Source: Boswellia sacra
Lineage: Eukaryota > Streptophyta > Magnoliopsida > Sapindales > Burseraceae
NCBI GenBank assembly: GCA_013180625.2
Contig: SNVD02013161.1
Span: forward strand, 1 to 64,000
Length of the DNA stretch: 64,000 bases
Direction: 5' to 3'
Part shown: positions 31,328 to 43,329 of the stretch, in pieces
Layout: every line of letters begins with the position of its first letter
Position numbering within the stretch: position 1 is the first letter of the stretch
The notes under the pieces: model-generated
Database searches by the model: none
What the model was told of the DNA's origin: nothing
The model's input: only the letters and a program-made list of their open reading frames with translations
Translations under genes and position numbers: made by a program

Positions 31328-34300
31328 TTTTTTGCTAAATTTTATTGGAAAACAATTTATGAGGGAAACATTTGAGTAATAACATTAATTTTCTTATTTA
31401 TAACTATTGATATTTGATAATATTAATTAATGTAAAAATTAATAGTTAACATATCCGTTGTAGTTATCCCCATTAACCATAATTTGTAAATATTATTTAA
31501 TTAACTGATGCTACCCTTATATAAACAATTTCATACAAACTTATGGACACAATATTATTGCATGGATTTATTGTAACTTTTATCTTAGCGTTGCTCCTTC
31601 AATTAAATAGAAATATGATGCATGTAGGGTCCTACATTTATGGTAATATCCAAATTTGAATACATGTTTATACCCTGCATTCTATTTCATACATGATCCA
31701 ACTCAACTCATCTGATTTGCCGATTTGTTTGCGGTCAAATTTCAGGTGAATTGCCTCGCAGTTGTTTCCACCACTGCGTAGAAGGTTTTCCTTCTTTGAG
31801 GAAGAGGAAGAGGAAGAGGAAGTGGAAGAGTAGAAAGAAGAAGAGGAAAAGGAAGAGGAGGACTGTTAAGTGCAGATTATCTTCCTCGTTTCCTTATTGG
31901 GCTTTAACGCGGGACTTATATCGAGATTTGGGTTGGGGTGGGGAGATTGAACACTTTGTTGTTGGACGTCATGGATGAGTTCGTGGCACCCGCCAAAGAC
32001 ACGTTGACGCTCAAGTTAATAAATTTACTCTACTTTTTGCTTTAAGATAAATTTTGCAAATTGAGATCGTGACATGGTCGTGCATGGCTTAATTAAACCC
32101 GTGGCAGATCAATAGCTTCTGCAACCGAATCACTTGGTGGAAAAATACAATTACCAAAGACAAAACTTTTCATGGTTGAATGCATAATAAGTAGTTGAAA
32201 AAAGTTAATAGAAAAAATTAACTGGGATGAAAATAATTTGTAATTAATAAGTTTCTTTGCTAATTGATTCATTCTAGTACGGACACCCCTAGTTTGACTC
32301 GGACTATGTTTTTAGAGAAGAATTAGTTCGTAAAACTATGACTTAGCAAGTAAAATAATTACTATATCATAAGCTTTGTTTGATACTATTTAGGGGCTAA
32401 TTTTATGATAATTATTATATAGCATAAAATTAGCATCCCATGCATTCATCATGTAAAATTTATTCTTGTGGCATAAAGGTAGTTTTCGCTATATACTAAT
32501 GATTTTTGTTTCAAATGACTTACAACTGTATAATAGAAACAAAATCCAGTAACATATGTGTATCTGCAGATTGCATATACATCCAAGTATTTCCGTAAGG
32601 GTATCTAATTAAAGTTAACCTGCATAAACAGTAAACAAGTTATATCAAGGAAGAGATACAAGAGCTTGAGTAGAAGATCTGGCCTTAATCATTGAACTGA
32701 TTATCAATATCTCTATAGTTGTCGCACTCTATGCTCGTAGCTACAATATTATTAAGTAGCTTTGTATCCTCTAACTTTGTCTATTGTGTTCCCTACTTTA
32801 CCATGAAGCTCAAGCTTCTGGTCCAATTTCTTGATCCATTAAAATAACATGTGACTCGTGTCATTTGTTGCTATAAAAACCCTTATTTAGTATGTTCTTT
32901 GAGCTTTCATCCTTCTTGCATATTCTGTTAGCTTGCGGTTATACAATCAATCTACACTTAAGAAGCACAAATAAATAAATAAACAAAAATACATTCAATA
33001 CCCTGCTGAAAAGTTTTCAACGTTAAAAATGAAAAACAAAAACATATATTAACATATATAATTAGGCAAATAGTACATCTAGTAATATTTACCAGGACAA
33101 TAAAAGCTTAATACCATTAATGGATAGTTCATAACGAAGGATAATTTTTCTGTGAAGACGCAAATCATTCAAATTTAATTGCTACATATAACTTATAGAC
33201 CATTTCAAGATTTTAGTACGAAAATATTAGATGCTCTTCAAATCACTAATAAATAACTTAAAACCATAATAAGAGCAATATTCATATTGTCACTTCCACT
33301 GTTTTACGTTTGATGATATTAGCAAAATTCATCTTGTTATTTATATGATTTTTTTGACCAACTTGTGGTTGATCTATTTATCACCTTTGTTTGGAATGAC
33401 TGTTTGGCTAACTCTGGAGAGTTATTTATATTTCCATCCGCTGTTATATATCAATGGAGTTTTTACTGAAAAATTGAAAATCAAAGGAATTTGATCTGTT
33501 TCTACTCATAGATCAGACTACATAGTAAACATAGGTTGATATATGAAAAATACAATTATTCATCCAGTTACAGACTCATGAAATCACCTAAACTCTCTAG
33601 CTCATATGATCTATAAACTCACATAAAGACATATAACAATGACAGATGCACCCTTGACACTCTTTGCACTTTGCTCTCCTTGAATTCGCTGTCTCCGAAA
33701 GCCCTATGATCAGCCATATATATACGTTCCTGTTAAGTGCCCCTTTGTTTTCCCTTCAGCCGCAAAATATAGAATTTTTCTTAATTTGGAAAGAGCACAA
33801 ATTAGGATCAATAGCCAATAGGATACAAACACATATTCTCCTGACGTGAACCAGAATAATATGTTAATGTCCTAATGTAATATGGTATAATGTCCAATGA
33901 TGAATTCCTAATGAAATAAGATTTCTACAAGTTATCCTAATTCTATTGAGATTCTCCAAATTAAAAGTTGTATACTGAGCAACAAAGTGAACATGAATTT
34001 TTATCACATTAGGAGTACTTTTACACAATGAATTCAAACCAAAGTTTTCTTCGTAAGATGCGAAATCAATTTGTCACTGTACTATACATGCATTTGAACC
34101 TAACCCTTTTGTCTCGTGAGTGATGACGAACCTTCAGCCCATCTAAATATCTAATCCAGAGTGATGAAATACATGAGCGGGTTTTGCATTTCAGTGATCA
34201 TAGATTTTGCTACATTTGAATAAATTTTGCAAATCAATGGTTGTTCTTGAAGTTTTCAACGTTTATTATAGCTAGATATGTATTTTACAGAGCAATCTTA

Positions 34301-34646
34301 CGGTAAAAAAATGTTACAAACGCTTGCGTTATAGTACAACATTGTGATTGTTGAAGAGAAAAAGACTATTAAGCTGTTAATTATTTGTTAAAAAATAATG
34401 ATAAAAAAATTTAAGGGATTAGGTTTTTACTTGACTATTATTAGTCCGATTGTGATTACTCAACTTTAAAAAAGATTTAATAATATCTTTTCTTGTTAAA
34501 ACTATATTTATACAACAACTTTAGTCAATAAAATATACAGCTTTATATATGATATGCTCTTTCCTCTCGTACCTAGAAGGTTAAGAAAAATAAAACGAAA
34601 AGTTATTAAACAAATAAATTGAATAAAACATATATAATGAAATGAT
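31328..34646. other. intergenic DNA, no convincing gene
   Basis: Mostly AT-rich. At 31797-31862 there is a purine-rich (GAGGAA)n-like microsatellite; the lysine/arginine-rich frame across it (31751-31978) is probably an artefact. A TATAAAAACCC near 32873 has no gene downstream. Nothing else recognisable. Confidence 0.5.
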
Positions 34647-34840
34647 GAATAATGCTAGTCTTATAGATTTTTTGGTACAAACTCTTGCATATAAACTAAA
34701 GTGTCATAAGGTGATTGGAATAATAAATATATAAAATATACTCATTTAATGAAAGGGTGATAATTTGTAAACAAATGAGCAATATCACATTAGTTTGTAT
34801 ACATGCACTTGTATACTGAGTTTTAAGAGTAGCATTACTC
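34647..34840. mobile_element. MITE, AATAATGCTA family
   Basis: AATAATGCTAGTCTTATAGA at the left and TTTTAAGAGTAGCATTACTC at the right are imperfect inverses, with matching inner segments (ATATAAACTAAAGTGTCATA against AATATCACATTAGTTTGTAT). Length is about 194 bp. It resembles the end fragment at 57049-57215. Confidence 0.7.
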
Positions 34841-35282
34841 TAGAATGATATAAAATAATCAACAAGTAATAAATTTTTTTGTTGAAATTATATTTCTATG
34901 ATAACTCAAGTTAGTAAAATTTAACTCTTTATACATATATACATGATATGTTGTTCTCCTTTTTTCCTATTGGCATACTGATGTGGAATCTAAAGGAAAA
35001 GATAGAATTGAACAAAAGTTCGATTTTTAATGAATTGTTATGACATCATTGAATGGCAAACTGGGGTAAAACACACCCCTTTATAAACTAAAAAACCCTA
35101 ATTCCACTCAAAATAATAAATAAGAAAGTCCAATACAAATTGGAAAACAATTAGAAAAATATGCAATCACAAATTTAATCAAAGATGGTTCTTAACGTGT
35201 ATCTTAGTAGTAGATAGTAAGATCTCAAGAAGGTACATTCTAACTATTTTAGTTATTAATATATCTTAAAATTATTGAGTAT
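34841..35282. other. flank left of copia 3
   Basis: AT-rich and non-coding. No feature seen. Confidence 0.6.
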
Positions 35283-35718
35283 TGTTGTAAAGTGTCTAAT
35301 GGATTACCACCACATGAAGTATATGAGGAGTCCATTATTTAATTGATTTGTAATGAATGTTGAAATTTGAATAGTTTTCTTCTAGGCAATGTTTAATTGG
35401 CTATTAAGTGGGTGAGTTATGAGTGAAAAATGGAGTGGTAGTAGGCGGTTACTTATGTGATTATAAATAGAACCCCTCCACCCTTGTGTAATATTAGTGA
35501 AGAAATCAAAAGGGAATAATTTTCTCTCTTGCCCGTTTGCTTCTTGAGTGACTCACTTTTGCTCATGTTTCTTTATTCATTAGAGAAATATATTTCATTA
35601 TTCTTGTTGACCCTTACCTCACTCCATATTATATACTCCTAATTGATACTCATTTCACTCCCTTTTAATTCCTGCAAACCCGCAACACATATATAGATCT
35701 ATCACAAATATCGTAACA
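35283..35718 (+). repeat. copia 3 5' LTR
   Basis: TGTTGTAAAGTG to CGTAACA. It includes GATTATAAATAGAACCCC (about 35459), a TATA box. Confidence 0.88.
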
Positions 35719-36192
35719 TATATTTATATAATACATTATCAGCACGAAATATTTTTCAGAGCTATATTGTTTATTTTACTGTCTTCTTTTTATTGTTATT
35801 CAATCAATTTTATTCTTAATTTATTTTTGTCAATATTAAATATATGCTAACTACCTTATGAGTATGCTCTGTGGTTGCCATTATATTGGATCTTCCACAT
35901 CAGAAAGTAAGGCTAGTTTTATAAAATTAAAAATCATATTATTATCCATATTATGTTCATATTCTTGTTGTATTGCTTACATTATTATTTACATCTAGAG
36001 TTTATTTATTTAAGCCGTGACTTAAAGTTTTCTGACCTAAATTAATTTGGCTGTGACTTTAAGTCTTCTGACAATTAATTTACATTACTTGTTTCTAAAT
36101 ATTGTGTTCTTATTTAAACTATTAATATTAATCCAGCTTGGAACCTGAAGTTCTGATTCCTAATGATTAAATTTGTTCATTTTTATTAGATA

Positions 36193-37257
36193 ATGGCAAA
36201 TTTCGAAAGACTGATGTTTGAGCCATTATTGCATAATGGAGACAATTATTCAGATTGGGCTGATGATGTTGTACTTCACTTGAATTCCATGGGCATCGGA
36301 CACACCATAACAAATAGAAACACTGCATCCCTGCAGGATCAGTATAAGGCCATGATATTATTGCATCTTCATTTAAATAAAGGCCTAAAATCCAAATATA
36401 CAACTATAACTGATCCATTAGCTCTTTGAAACAATTTGAAAGAAAGGTTTGATCAGCAAAGAACAATAATATTGCCAAGGGCCCAATTCCAATGGCAGAA
36501 TTTAAGACTTCAGGATTTCAAAACGATAAGCGAATATAACTCAGCCATGTTCAGAGTCGCATCTCAATTGAGGTACTGTGGACAAACTATTACTGAAGAG
36601 GAGATGTTAGAGAAAACACTATCTACATTTCATCCCTCTAACATGATCCTGATGCAACAATATCATGAGCGCAAATTTAAGAAATACACTGAGTTGATAT
36701 CATGTCTTTTGGTTGCTGAGCAAAAAAATGAAATTCTATTGAAAAATCATAAATTACGTCTCACTGGATCTATAGCATTCCCTGAAGTAAATGCTATGTC
36801 ATTTAATAAACGTGGTGGTAAAAGTGGTCGTGGCTTTGGCAGAAAAATTTTCCAACCGAGAGGTGGCCATTTCAAGAAATTTAAACCGAACCACCAGAAG
36901 TGGAACAAAAATAACTCAACATATAACAAAGAAAAAACTCATCAACCTAAACCACAAAGGAGCAACGAAAGTACTTGCTATAGATGTGGCACGAAGGGCT
37001 ATTGGTCACGTACTTGTCGGACACCAAAGCATTTAGTGGATTTGTATCAGGCCTTCATAAAGAATAAAGGAAAAAATGTTGAGACAAACTGTATCGATGA
37101 CCCAGTAGATCACACTAATTTTAATATCTCAGATTTCTTTCTTAGTTCAGATGAAGCTATTGGCCAGATAATGACTAATGAAAATACGGATTTCTTTCCT
37201 AGTTTAGATAAAGCTATTGGCCAGATAATAATTAACGAAAATGGCCCAGCCAACTGA
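36193..37257 (+). pseudogene. copia 3 gag, interrupted
   Basis: ATG at 36193. The chain reads MANFERLMFEPL, YSDWADDVVLHL, MILLHLHLNKGLK, then a TGA at 36427-36429 where relatives have W, and continues LKERFDQQRTIILPRA and YNSAMFRVASQLR. A basic GGKSGRGFGRK stretch and a zinc knuckle CYRCGTKGYWSRTC (36976-37017) follow. In the C-x2-C-x4-H-x4-C knuckle the histidine is Tyr, a single CAT-to-TAT change. The C-terminal part contains a roughly 60-nt duplication (SSDEAIGQIM, then SLDKAIGQII). The stop at 37255-37257 may be the natural gag end, as gag and pol are often separate in this lineage. Confidence 0.88.
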
Positions 37258-37408
37258 AGAACTGTTATTTTTCACTTTTTGTTATATTTCGCAATGATGT
37301 CCTATTTTAATATATTTTGCTTTGATGTATCTTTTAATGTATTTCTGTTATAAACACTTTTGTTTAGCATAAAATCGTATCTAATGTAAACTTTTATAAT
37401 GAAAGGGA

Positions 37409-40400
37409 ATGGACATTAAGACTTTATCTTTACCTAAAAGTGATGGAAATCTGTGTCTAGTTGATAGTGCAACCACACATACAATTCTTAAAGATAAAAA
37501 ATATTTCCTAAATTTAACCTTTTTGGAATTAAATGTTAACACTATATCAGGGTCTGTAAACTTGATTGAGGGCTCCGGAAGAGCCACAATAATGTTAACA
37601 AACGGTACTAAGTTGAATATTAATAATGCCTTATACTCAAGCAAATCCAGAAGAAATTTGCTCAGTTTCAAAGACATAAGACATAATGGATATCACATTG
37701 AGACATCTTGTGAAAATAATATTGCATTCCTTTGTATTACCTCAAATGTCTCAGGACAGAAGTTAATATTAGAGAAGCTTGAAGCTTTCTCTTCTGGATT
37801 ATATTATACATATATAAGGTCCATTGAAACATACGCAGTTATGAAATAGAAGTTTAATGATCCGAAGACTTTTATGTTATGGCATGACCGTCTTGGTCAC
37901 CCAAGATCATCAATGATGCGTAGAATTGTTGAGAATACAAATGGACACCCATTAAAGAATTAGAAAATCCTTCTGTCCAATGAAACTACTTGTACCGCTT
38001 ACTCACAAGGAAAATTGATTGTTAGACCATCTCTCTCTAAGATTGGTCAAGAATCCCTATCATTTTTACAAAGAATCCAAGGGGATATATGTGGACCTAT
38101 TCATCCACCGAGTGAACCTTTTCGTTGTTTTATGGTCCTAATTGATGCTTCTGCACGGTGGTCTCATGTATGTTTGTTATCAACTAGAAATATTGCATTT
38201 GCAAAACTACTTGCTCAAATTATAAAATTACGGATACATTTTCCAGATTATCCTAGTAGGTTCATACGTTTGGATAATGCTGGTGAGTTTACATCAAAAG
38301 TTTTTTATGATTATTGTATGTCCGTTGAAATTGATATTGAGCATCCTGTCCCATATGTCCATACCCAAAATGGTTTGGCAGAATCACTTATAAAGCGACT
38401 GCAGATAATTGCACGAACTTTATTATTGAGAACATAGTTGCCAACCTCTGCCTGGGGCCATGCTATTTTACATGTTGCATCATTGATCAGATTAAGGCCC
38501 ACTGCTTATCATGAATATTCACTAATACAACTTTTGTTTGGCCAACAACCCAATATATCCCATCTAAGAACTTTCGGTTGTGCCATACAAGTCCCCATTG
38601 CTCCCCCAAAGCAGACAAAAATGGGACCTCAACGTCGATTGGGGATTTACGTAGGTTACAATTCTTCATCTATTATCAGATATTTGGAACCCATGACGGG
38701 TGATATTTTTACTGCACGATTTACAGATTGTCATTTTGATGAGACAGTTTTCCCACCTTTAGGAAAAAAGAAAATGCCTCCCGAAGTTGGGCATGTGCCT
38801 TCTGAAAGAAATCCAGAACTTTCTTGGAACGTGGAAACATTGTCTCATCTTGATCCTCGCACATCTCAATGTGAAAATGAAGTGCAAAGGATGATACATC
38901 TTCAGACTATCGCTAATCAGATGCCAGATGCATTTACTGATACAGCCAAGATAACAAAGTCACATATACATGCTGCTCATACACCGGCTCGAATTGAGAT
39001 TCCTGTTGAGCAAACCCCTCAAGCAACAATGAATAATCAAATTACTGCACGCCAGAAGCGTGGCAGACCCCTTGGATCAAAAGATACTATCCCTCGAAAA
39101 AGAAAATTGTTTAATAACAGTCCTGATATAAATAATAATCGAGCTAAAGAATCCACATTCTCTGATTTGTCTCCTAAAACGACAAATGTTCCTAAGGACA
39201 CACCTGCCGCTACAGAGGTACAAGTTGTTAATGAAATGCATGTCCCTGAAGTGACAGCTGAATTTAAAAATGAGGAAATTTCTATTAATTATGCTTATAC
39301 TAGAGAAATGTGGAAACGTGATGAAATTGTCATTGACGATGTATTTTCATTTGCAGTGGCCACTAATATTATGAATGATGATCTTGAGCTACAAACAGTG
39401 GATGAATGTACACAAAGGCATATCTGGCCTAAATGGAAAGAAGCAATTCAAGCAGAATTGTCTTCTTTGGCCAAACGTGAAGTTTTTGGACCTGTAGTCC
39501 AAAAACCTAAAGACGTCAAACCCGTTGGATATAAATAGGTATTTACTAGAAAACGAAATGAGAATAATAAGATTGTCAGATATAAAGCCCGGCTAGTAGC
39601 TCAAGGTTTTTCTCAGAGACCGTGTATTGATTTTGATGAAACTTATGCTCCAGTAATGGATGTTATCACTTTTAGATACTTGATCAGTTTGGCAATATCG
39701 GAAAAACTTCAGATGTGCCTTATGGATGTGGTAACTGCTTACTTGTATGGTTGATTAGATTCTGATATATATATGAAACTCCCTGAAGGATTTAAATTGC
39801 CTGAAGCAATTAAAACACAACCAAGGAGTGTGTATTCACTCAAGTTGCAGAGATCCTTATACGGATTGAAACAATCAGGGAGAATGTGGTACAATCACCT
39901 TAGTGAATACTTAATTAAAGAAGGATACATTAATGATCCCGTATACCCTTGTGTGTTTATAAAGAAATCAGAATCTGGTTTTGCTATTATAGCAGTATAT
40001 GTCGATGACATGAATTTAATTGGAACCCCTGAAGAAATCCAAAATGTTGCTAAATATTTGAAGAGAGAATTTGAAATGAAAGATTTAGGAAAAATGAAAT
40101 ATTGTCTCAGCCTGCAGATCGAGCATAACCCTGACGGCATACTTGTTTACCAATCAGCATATACAGAAAAACTTTTGAAACGATTCAACATGGATAAGGC
40201 TCATCCATTGAGTACCCCAATGGTTGTTAGATCTCTTGATCCTAAAAAGAATCCATTCCGTCCTAAAGAGGATGATGAACAGTTACTTGGTCCTGAAGTA
40301 CCATATTTGAACGCTATAAGTGCATTAATGTATTTGGGGTAATGTACTAGACCTGATATTGCGTTTGCAGTTAATTTGTTAGCAAGGTTTAGTTTCGCAC

Positions 40401-40980
40401 CCACTAGACGGCATTGGAACGGGATCAAACATATTTTTTGTTATCTTCAGGGAACTATTGATCTGGGATTATTTTTTCCATTTGAGCCTTCTGAAAATCC
40501 TGGCTTGGTTGGATATGCTGATGCCGGTTATTTATCTGATCCTTATAAAGCTCGTTCACAAACTGGATATGTTTTCACTTATAATGGGATCGCAATTTCA
40601 TGGCGATCTACTAAACAGAGTTTGGTTGCTACTTCTTCTAACCACTCTGAAATAGTTGCATTGCATGAGGCCAGCCGAGAGTGTATATGGTTATGTTCTA
40701 TTATTCAACACATCCATAATTTGTGCAAATTATCTCCTACTATAAATCCTCCAACAATCATATATGAAGATAATGCAGCCTATATTGCTCAAATCCGAGG
40801 AGGATATATCAAAGGAGATAGAACAAAGCACATTTCACCGAAGTTCTTCTACACGCATGAACTTCAAGAAAGTCAAAAGATAGATGTGAAGTAGATACGT
40901 TCGAATGACAATCTTGCAGATCTGCTCACTAAAACTTTACCGACATCAACATTTGAGAAGCTAGTATATAAAATCGGAAT
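37409..40980 (+). pseudogene. copia 3 pol, about seven nonsense codons
   Basis: Protease-like LVDSATTHTIL (about 37460), GAG-pre-integrase WHDRLGHPRSSMMRRI (about 37880), integrase QGDICGP, RLDNAGEFTS and TQNGLAES (38080-38385), reverse transcriptase with YVDDMN (about 39999) and RNase H with IIYEDNAAYIAQ (about 40758). The catalytic Asp and Glu positions are kept. Nonsense codons lie at 37847-37849, about 37962, 38436-38438, 39536-39538, about 39752, 40340-40342 and 40892-40894. Nearly all the rest stays in one frame with no large frameshift, so damage is almost only by point changes. The number of stops is out of proportion to the 2% LTR divergence. Confidence 0.92.
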
Positions 40981-41256
40981 GTGGCGGCCCAACAAGCAAT
41001 CAATTTGACAAGAGATCTTCTGTCATGGTCAGGGGGAGCGTTGTGGACACATGTGTACTGTACTCTTTTTCCCTTCGATTGGGTTTTGTCCCATTGGGTT
41101 TTCCCGGCAAGGTTTTTAATGAGGCAGTAAAACACGTCCAACACCACTTCATACTTTATTGTATAATTGTGTTTCTTTACTTTGGTTTTATCCCACTGGG
41201 TTTTTTCTTAGTAAAGTCAAATACAATTATTTTAAGTGGTGGAATCCAAGGGGGAG

Positions 41257-41692
41257 TGTTGTAAAGTGTCTAATGGATTACCACCACATGAAGTATATGA
41301 GGAGTCCATTATTTAATTGATTTGTAATGAATGTTGAAATTTGAATAGTTTTCTTCTAGGCAATATTTAATTGGCTATTAAGTGGGTGAGTTATGAGTGA
41401 AAAATGGAGTGGTAGTAGGCGGTTACTTATGTGATTATAAATAGAACCCCTCCACCCTTGTGTAATATTAGTGAAAAAATCAAAAGGGAATAATTTTCTC
41501 TCTTGCCCGTTTGCTTCTTGAGTGACTCACTTTTGCTCATGTTTCTTTACTCATTAGAGAAATATATTTCATTATTCTTACTGGCCCTTACCTCACTCCA
41601 TATTACATACTCCTAATTGATACTCGTTTCACTCCCTTTTAATTCCTGCAAACCCGCAACACATATATAGATCTATCACAAATACCGTAACA
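41257..41692 (+). repeat. copia 3 3' LTR
   Basis: Ungapped match to 35283-35718 with 9 differences by eye; runs into an (AT)n tract at 41693-41713. Confidence 0.88.
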
Positions 41693-41713
41693 TATATATA
41701 TATATATATATAA

Positions 41714-43325
41714 TAAGTACAATAATTTAGTATAATTTTTAAAATAGATTAATGATTATAATTAAAAAAACTCATTTTTGTAAGATCTTAGGATATACCT
41801 TAAGAATACTCTTGAATTATTAATAAAATACAAAAAAAAAATTTAATTCGAATTAATGCATTCGAGTATGCCATATTCTTATATCAATTATCATTTTATC
41901 TCATTATATTTGTGTGATCAATAACATATAGGAACAAAAATCGTGTATATAATTTGTAATAAAATATGGGATGTGTCTATTACTTTAGATGGTAATAATT
42001 GATTACAAGTTATTTTAATCTAAGAATACATATTAACATCTAAAAATTCATATATTTAAAATATATATTAAGATTTTAGAATTTATGTATTTCTATTAAA
42101 ATAATTATTTTATTGTTTTACTAAATTTAATAAATTTAATAATAAAAATTTTATAAGTTAAAATGATTTTATAACTTTTATAATTAAAATACACGTATGT
42201 TTCCTTTCATTGTTCATTTAACCTCGGAAGAAAGCTAGGAACACTCTCCAAGTAATTCACTTCCTCGCTCTCCTCACTTGCTCGTGACATGTGGCATTTG
42301 TTTTTGGTTAAGTGCTTTCACCATTTCCCTTATCACGTTTCAAGTAAATTTTGACTAACTTAAATTTATTATCCCTTATATAATCTAAAAGAACTTTTAT
42401 TCTATTATGAATAAATTATAAGAATCCTAATAGTATACTCTAAAAGAAATTGTCAAAAATTTATTTTATAGAAAAAGTGAAATGATACCTTTTATAACGA
42501 ATTCCTCCGAACAAAAGGTTATCTTTTTTTAGTGAAAGGTTTAAAAAATGAGCAAATGTCATAGACTATTGCTACGGCTACAGCTTCAGTACATCTGCTG
42601 TTTCAATACAGCAAATGCTATACTCCTAGGCGTTGGATGTCTGCCATTTGGCCGTCATTTGCAATGAAAGACAAAAAAATTGAAAGGGCAGCAGCCGGAT
42701 GAGAAGCAGCCCCTCCCGCCCCTTCATTTAGAATTTTATAAAATAAAAAAGAATATATTATATTTTTGAAATTTAATTTATATTCTTAGGCTTTTGCTTT
42801 GTGTCAAGATGAGATGAAATTGTTGAGAGACATGATCCAATAGAAGATGAGCCACCACCAGAGGCTGCGAAGCTAGTTGCTTACAATATAAAATAAATAA
42901 GTAATTTAATTACTTTTGGACCAATAATATTTGTAGTTCAATAAATAAAATTAATAAATATGTAACAAATTATTCAAATAAATAAACAAGTAATTATAAT
43001 TACCTATAGATCATTAATAGTTTACCGTTCAATATATAAAATGAAGACTTTTATTGTGTAAATATGTATTTAATTTTACAAATAAATAAGGAAATTCAAT
43101 TAAGAGTTATAAAATAAAGAAAGTAGACGATTTTTTTTAAGTTATTTTACCAAAGTATTTATATATGGAAAAATAAAAATAAATTAACATGAAGATAATA
43201 TAAATATAAAAAAAGATTATAAGCAAATTCTACCAAAAGTAATATAACATGCAGAAAAAATTAAATAAATAAGAAAAATATATTAAGAAAATATTGAAAG
43301 TTAATTTTACCAAAGTAATCTAATA
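41714..43325. other. AT-rich DNA with one GC-richer island
   Basis: Non-coding. An island at 42560-42730 (CAGCTTCAGTACATCTGCTG...GAGAAGCAGCCCCTCCCGCC) is loosely similar to the islands at 43330-43530 and 45050-45260 that open each unit of the following repeat. Confidence 0.4.
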
Positions 43326-43329
43326 TGCA

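Larger units (their letters stand above)
35283..41692 (+). mobile_element. Ty1/copia element 3 (about 6.4 kb)
   Basis: Direct repeats of 436 bp start TGTTGTAAAGTG at 35283 and at 41257 and end CGTAACA. The true 3' boundary is blurred by adjoining (AT)n, and the LTR may run about 17 bases further to ATACA at 35735. The segment TTATCAGCACGAAAT follows the 5' LTR where the primer site should be; it is unlike the TGGTATCAGAGC of copia 1 and 2. A polypurine tract CCAAGGGGGAG precedes the 3' LTR. The left flank is AGTAT, but no clean duplication is seen at the right. I count 9 LTR differences (about 2.1%), the lowest of the three. Gag and pol carry many stops. Confidence 0.95.

Noticed and set aside
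31751..31978. Lys/Arg-rich small protein
   Set aside because: It translates a GAGGAA-type purine microsatellite and has no recognisable family or conserved flanks. A short MDEFVAPAKDTL stretch nearby was not identifiable.
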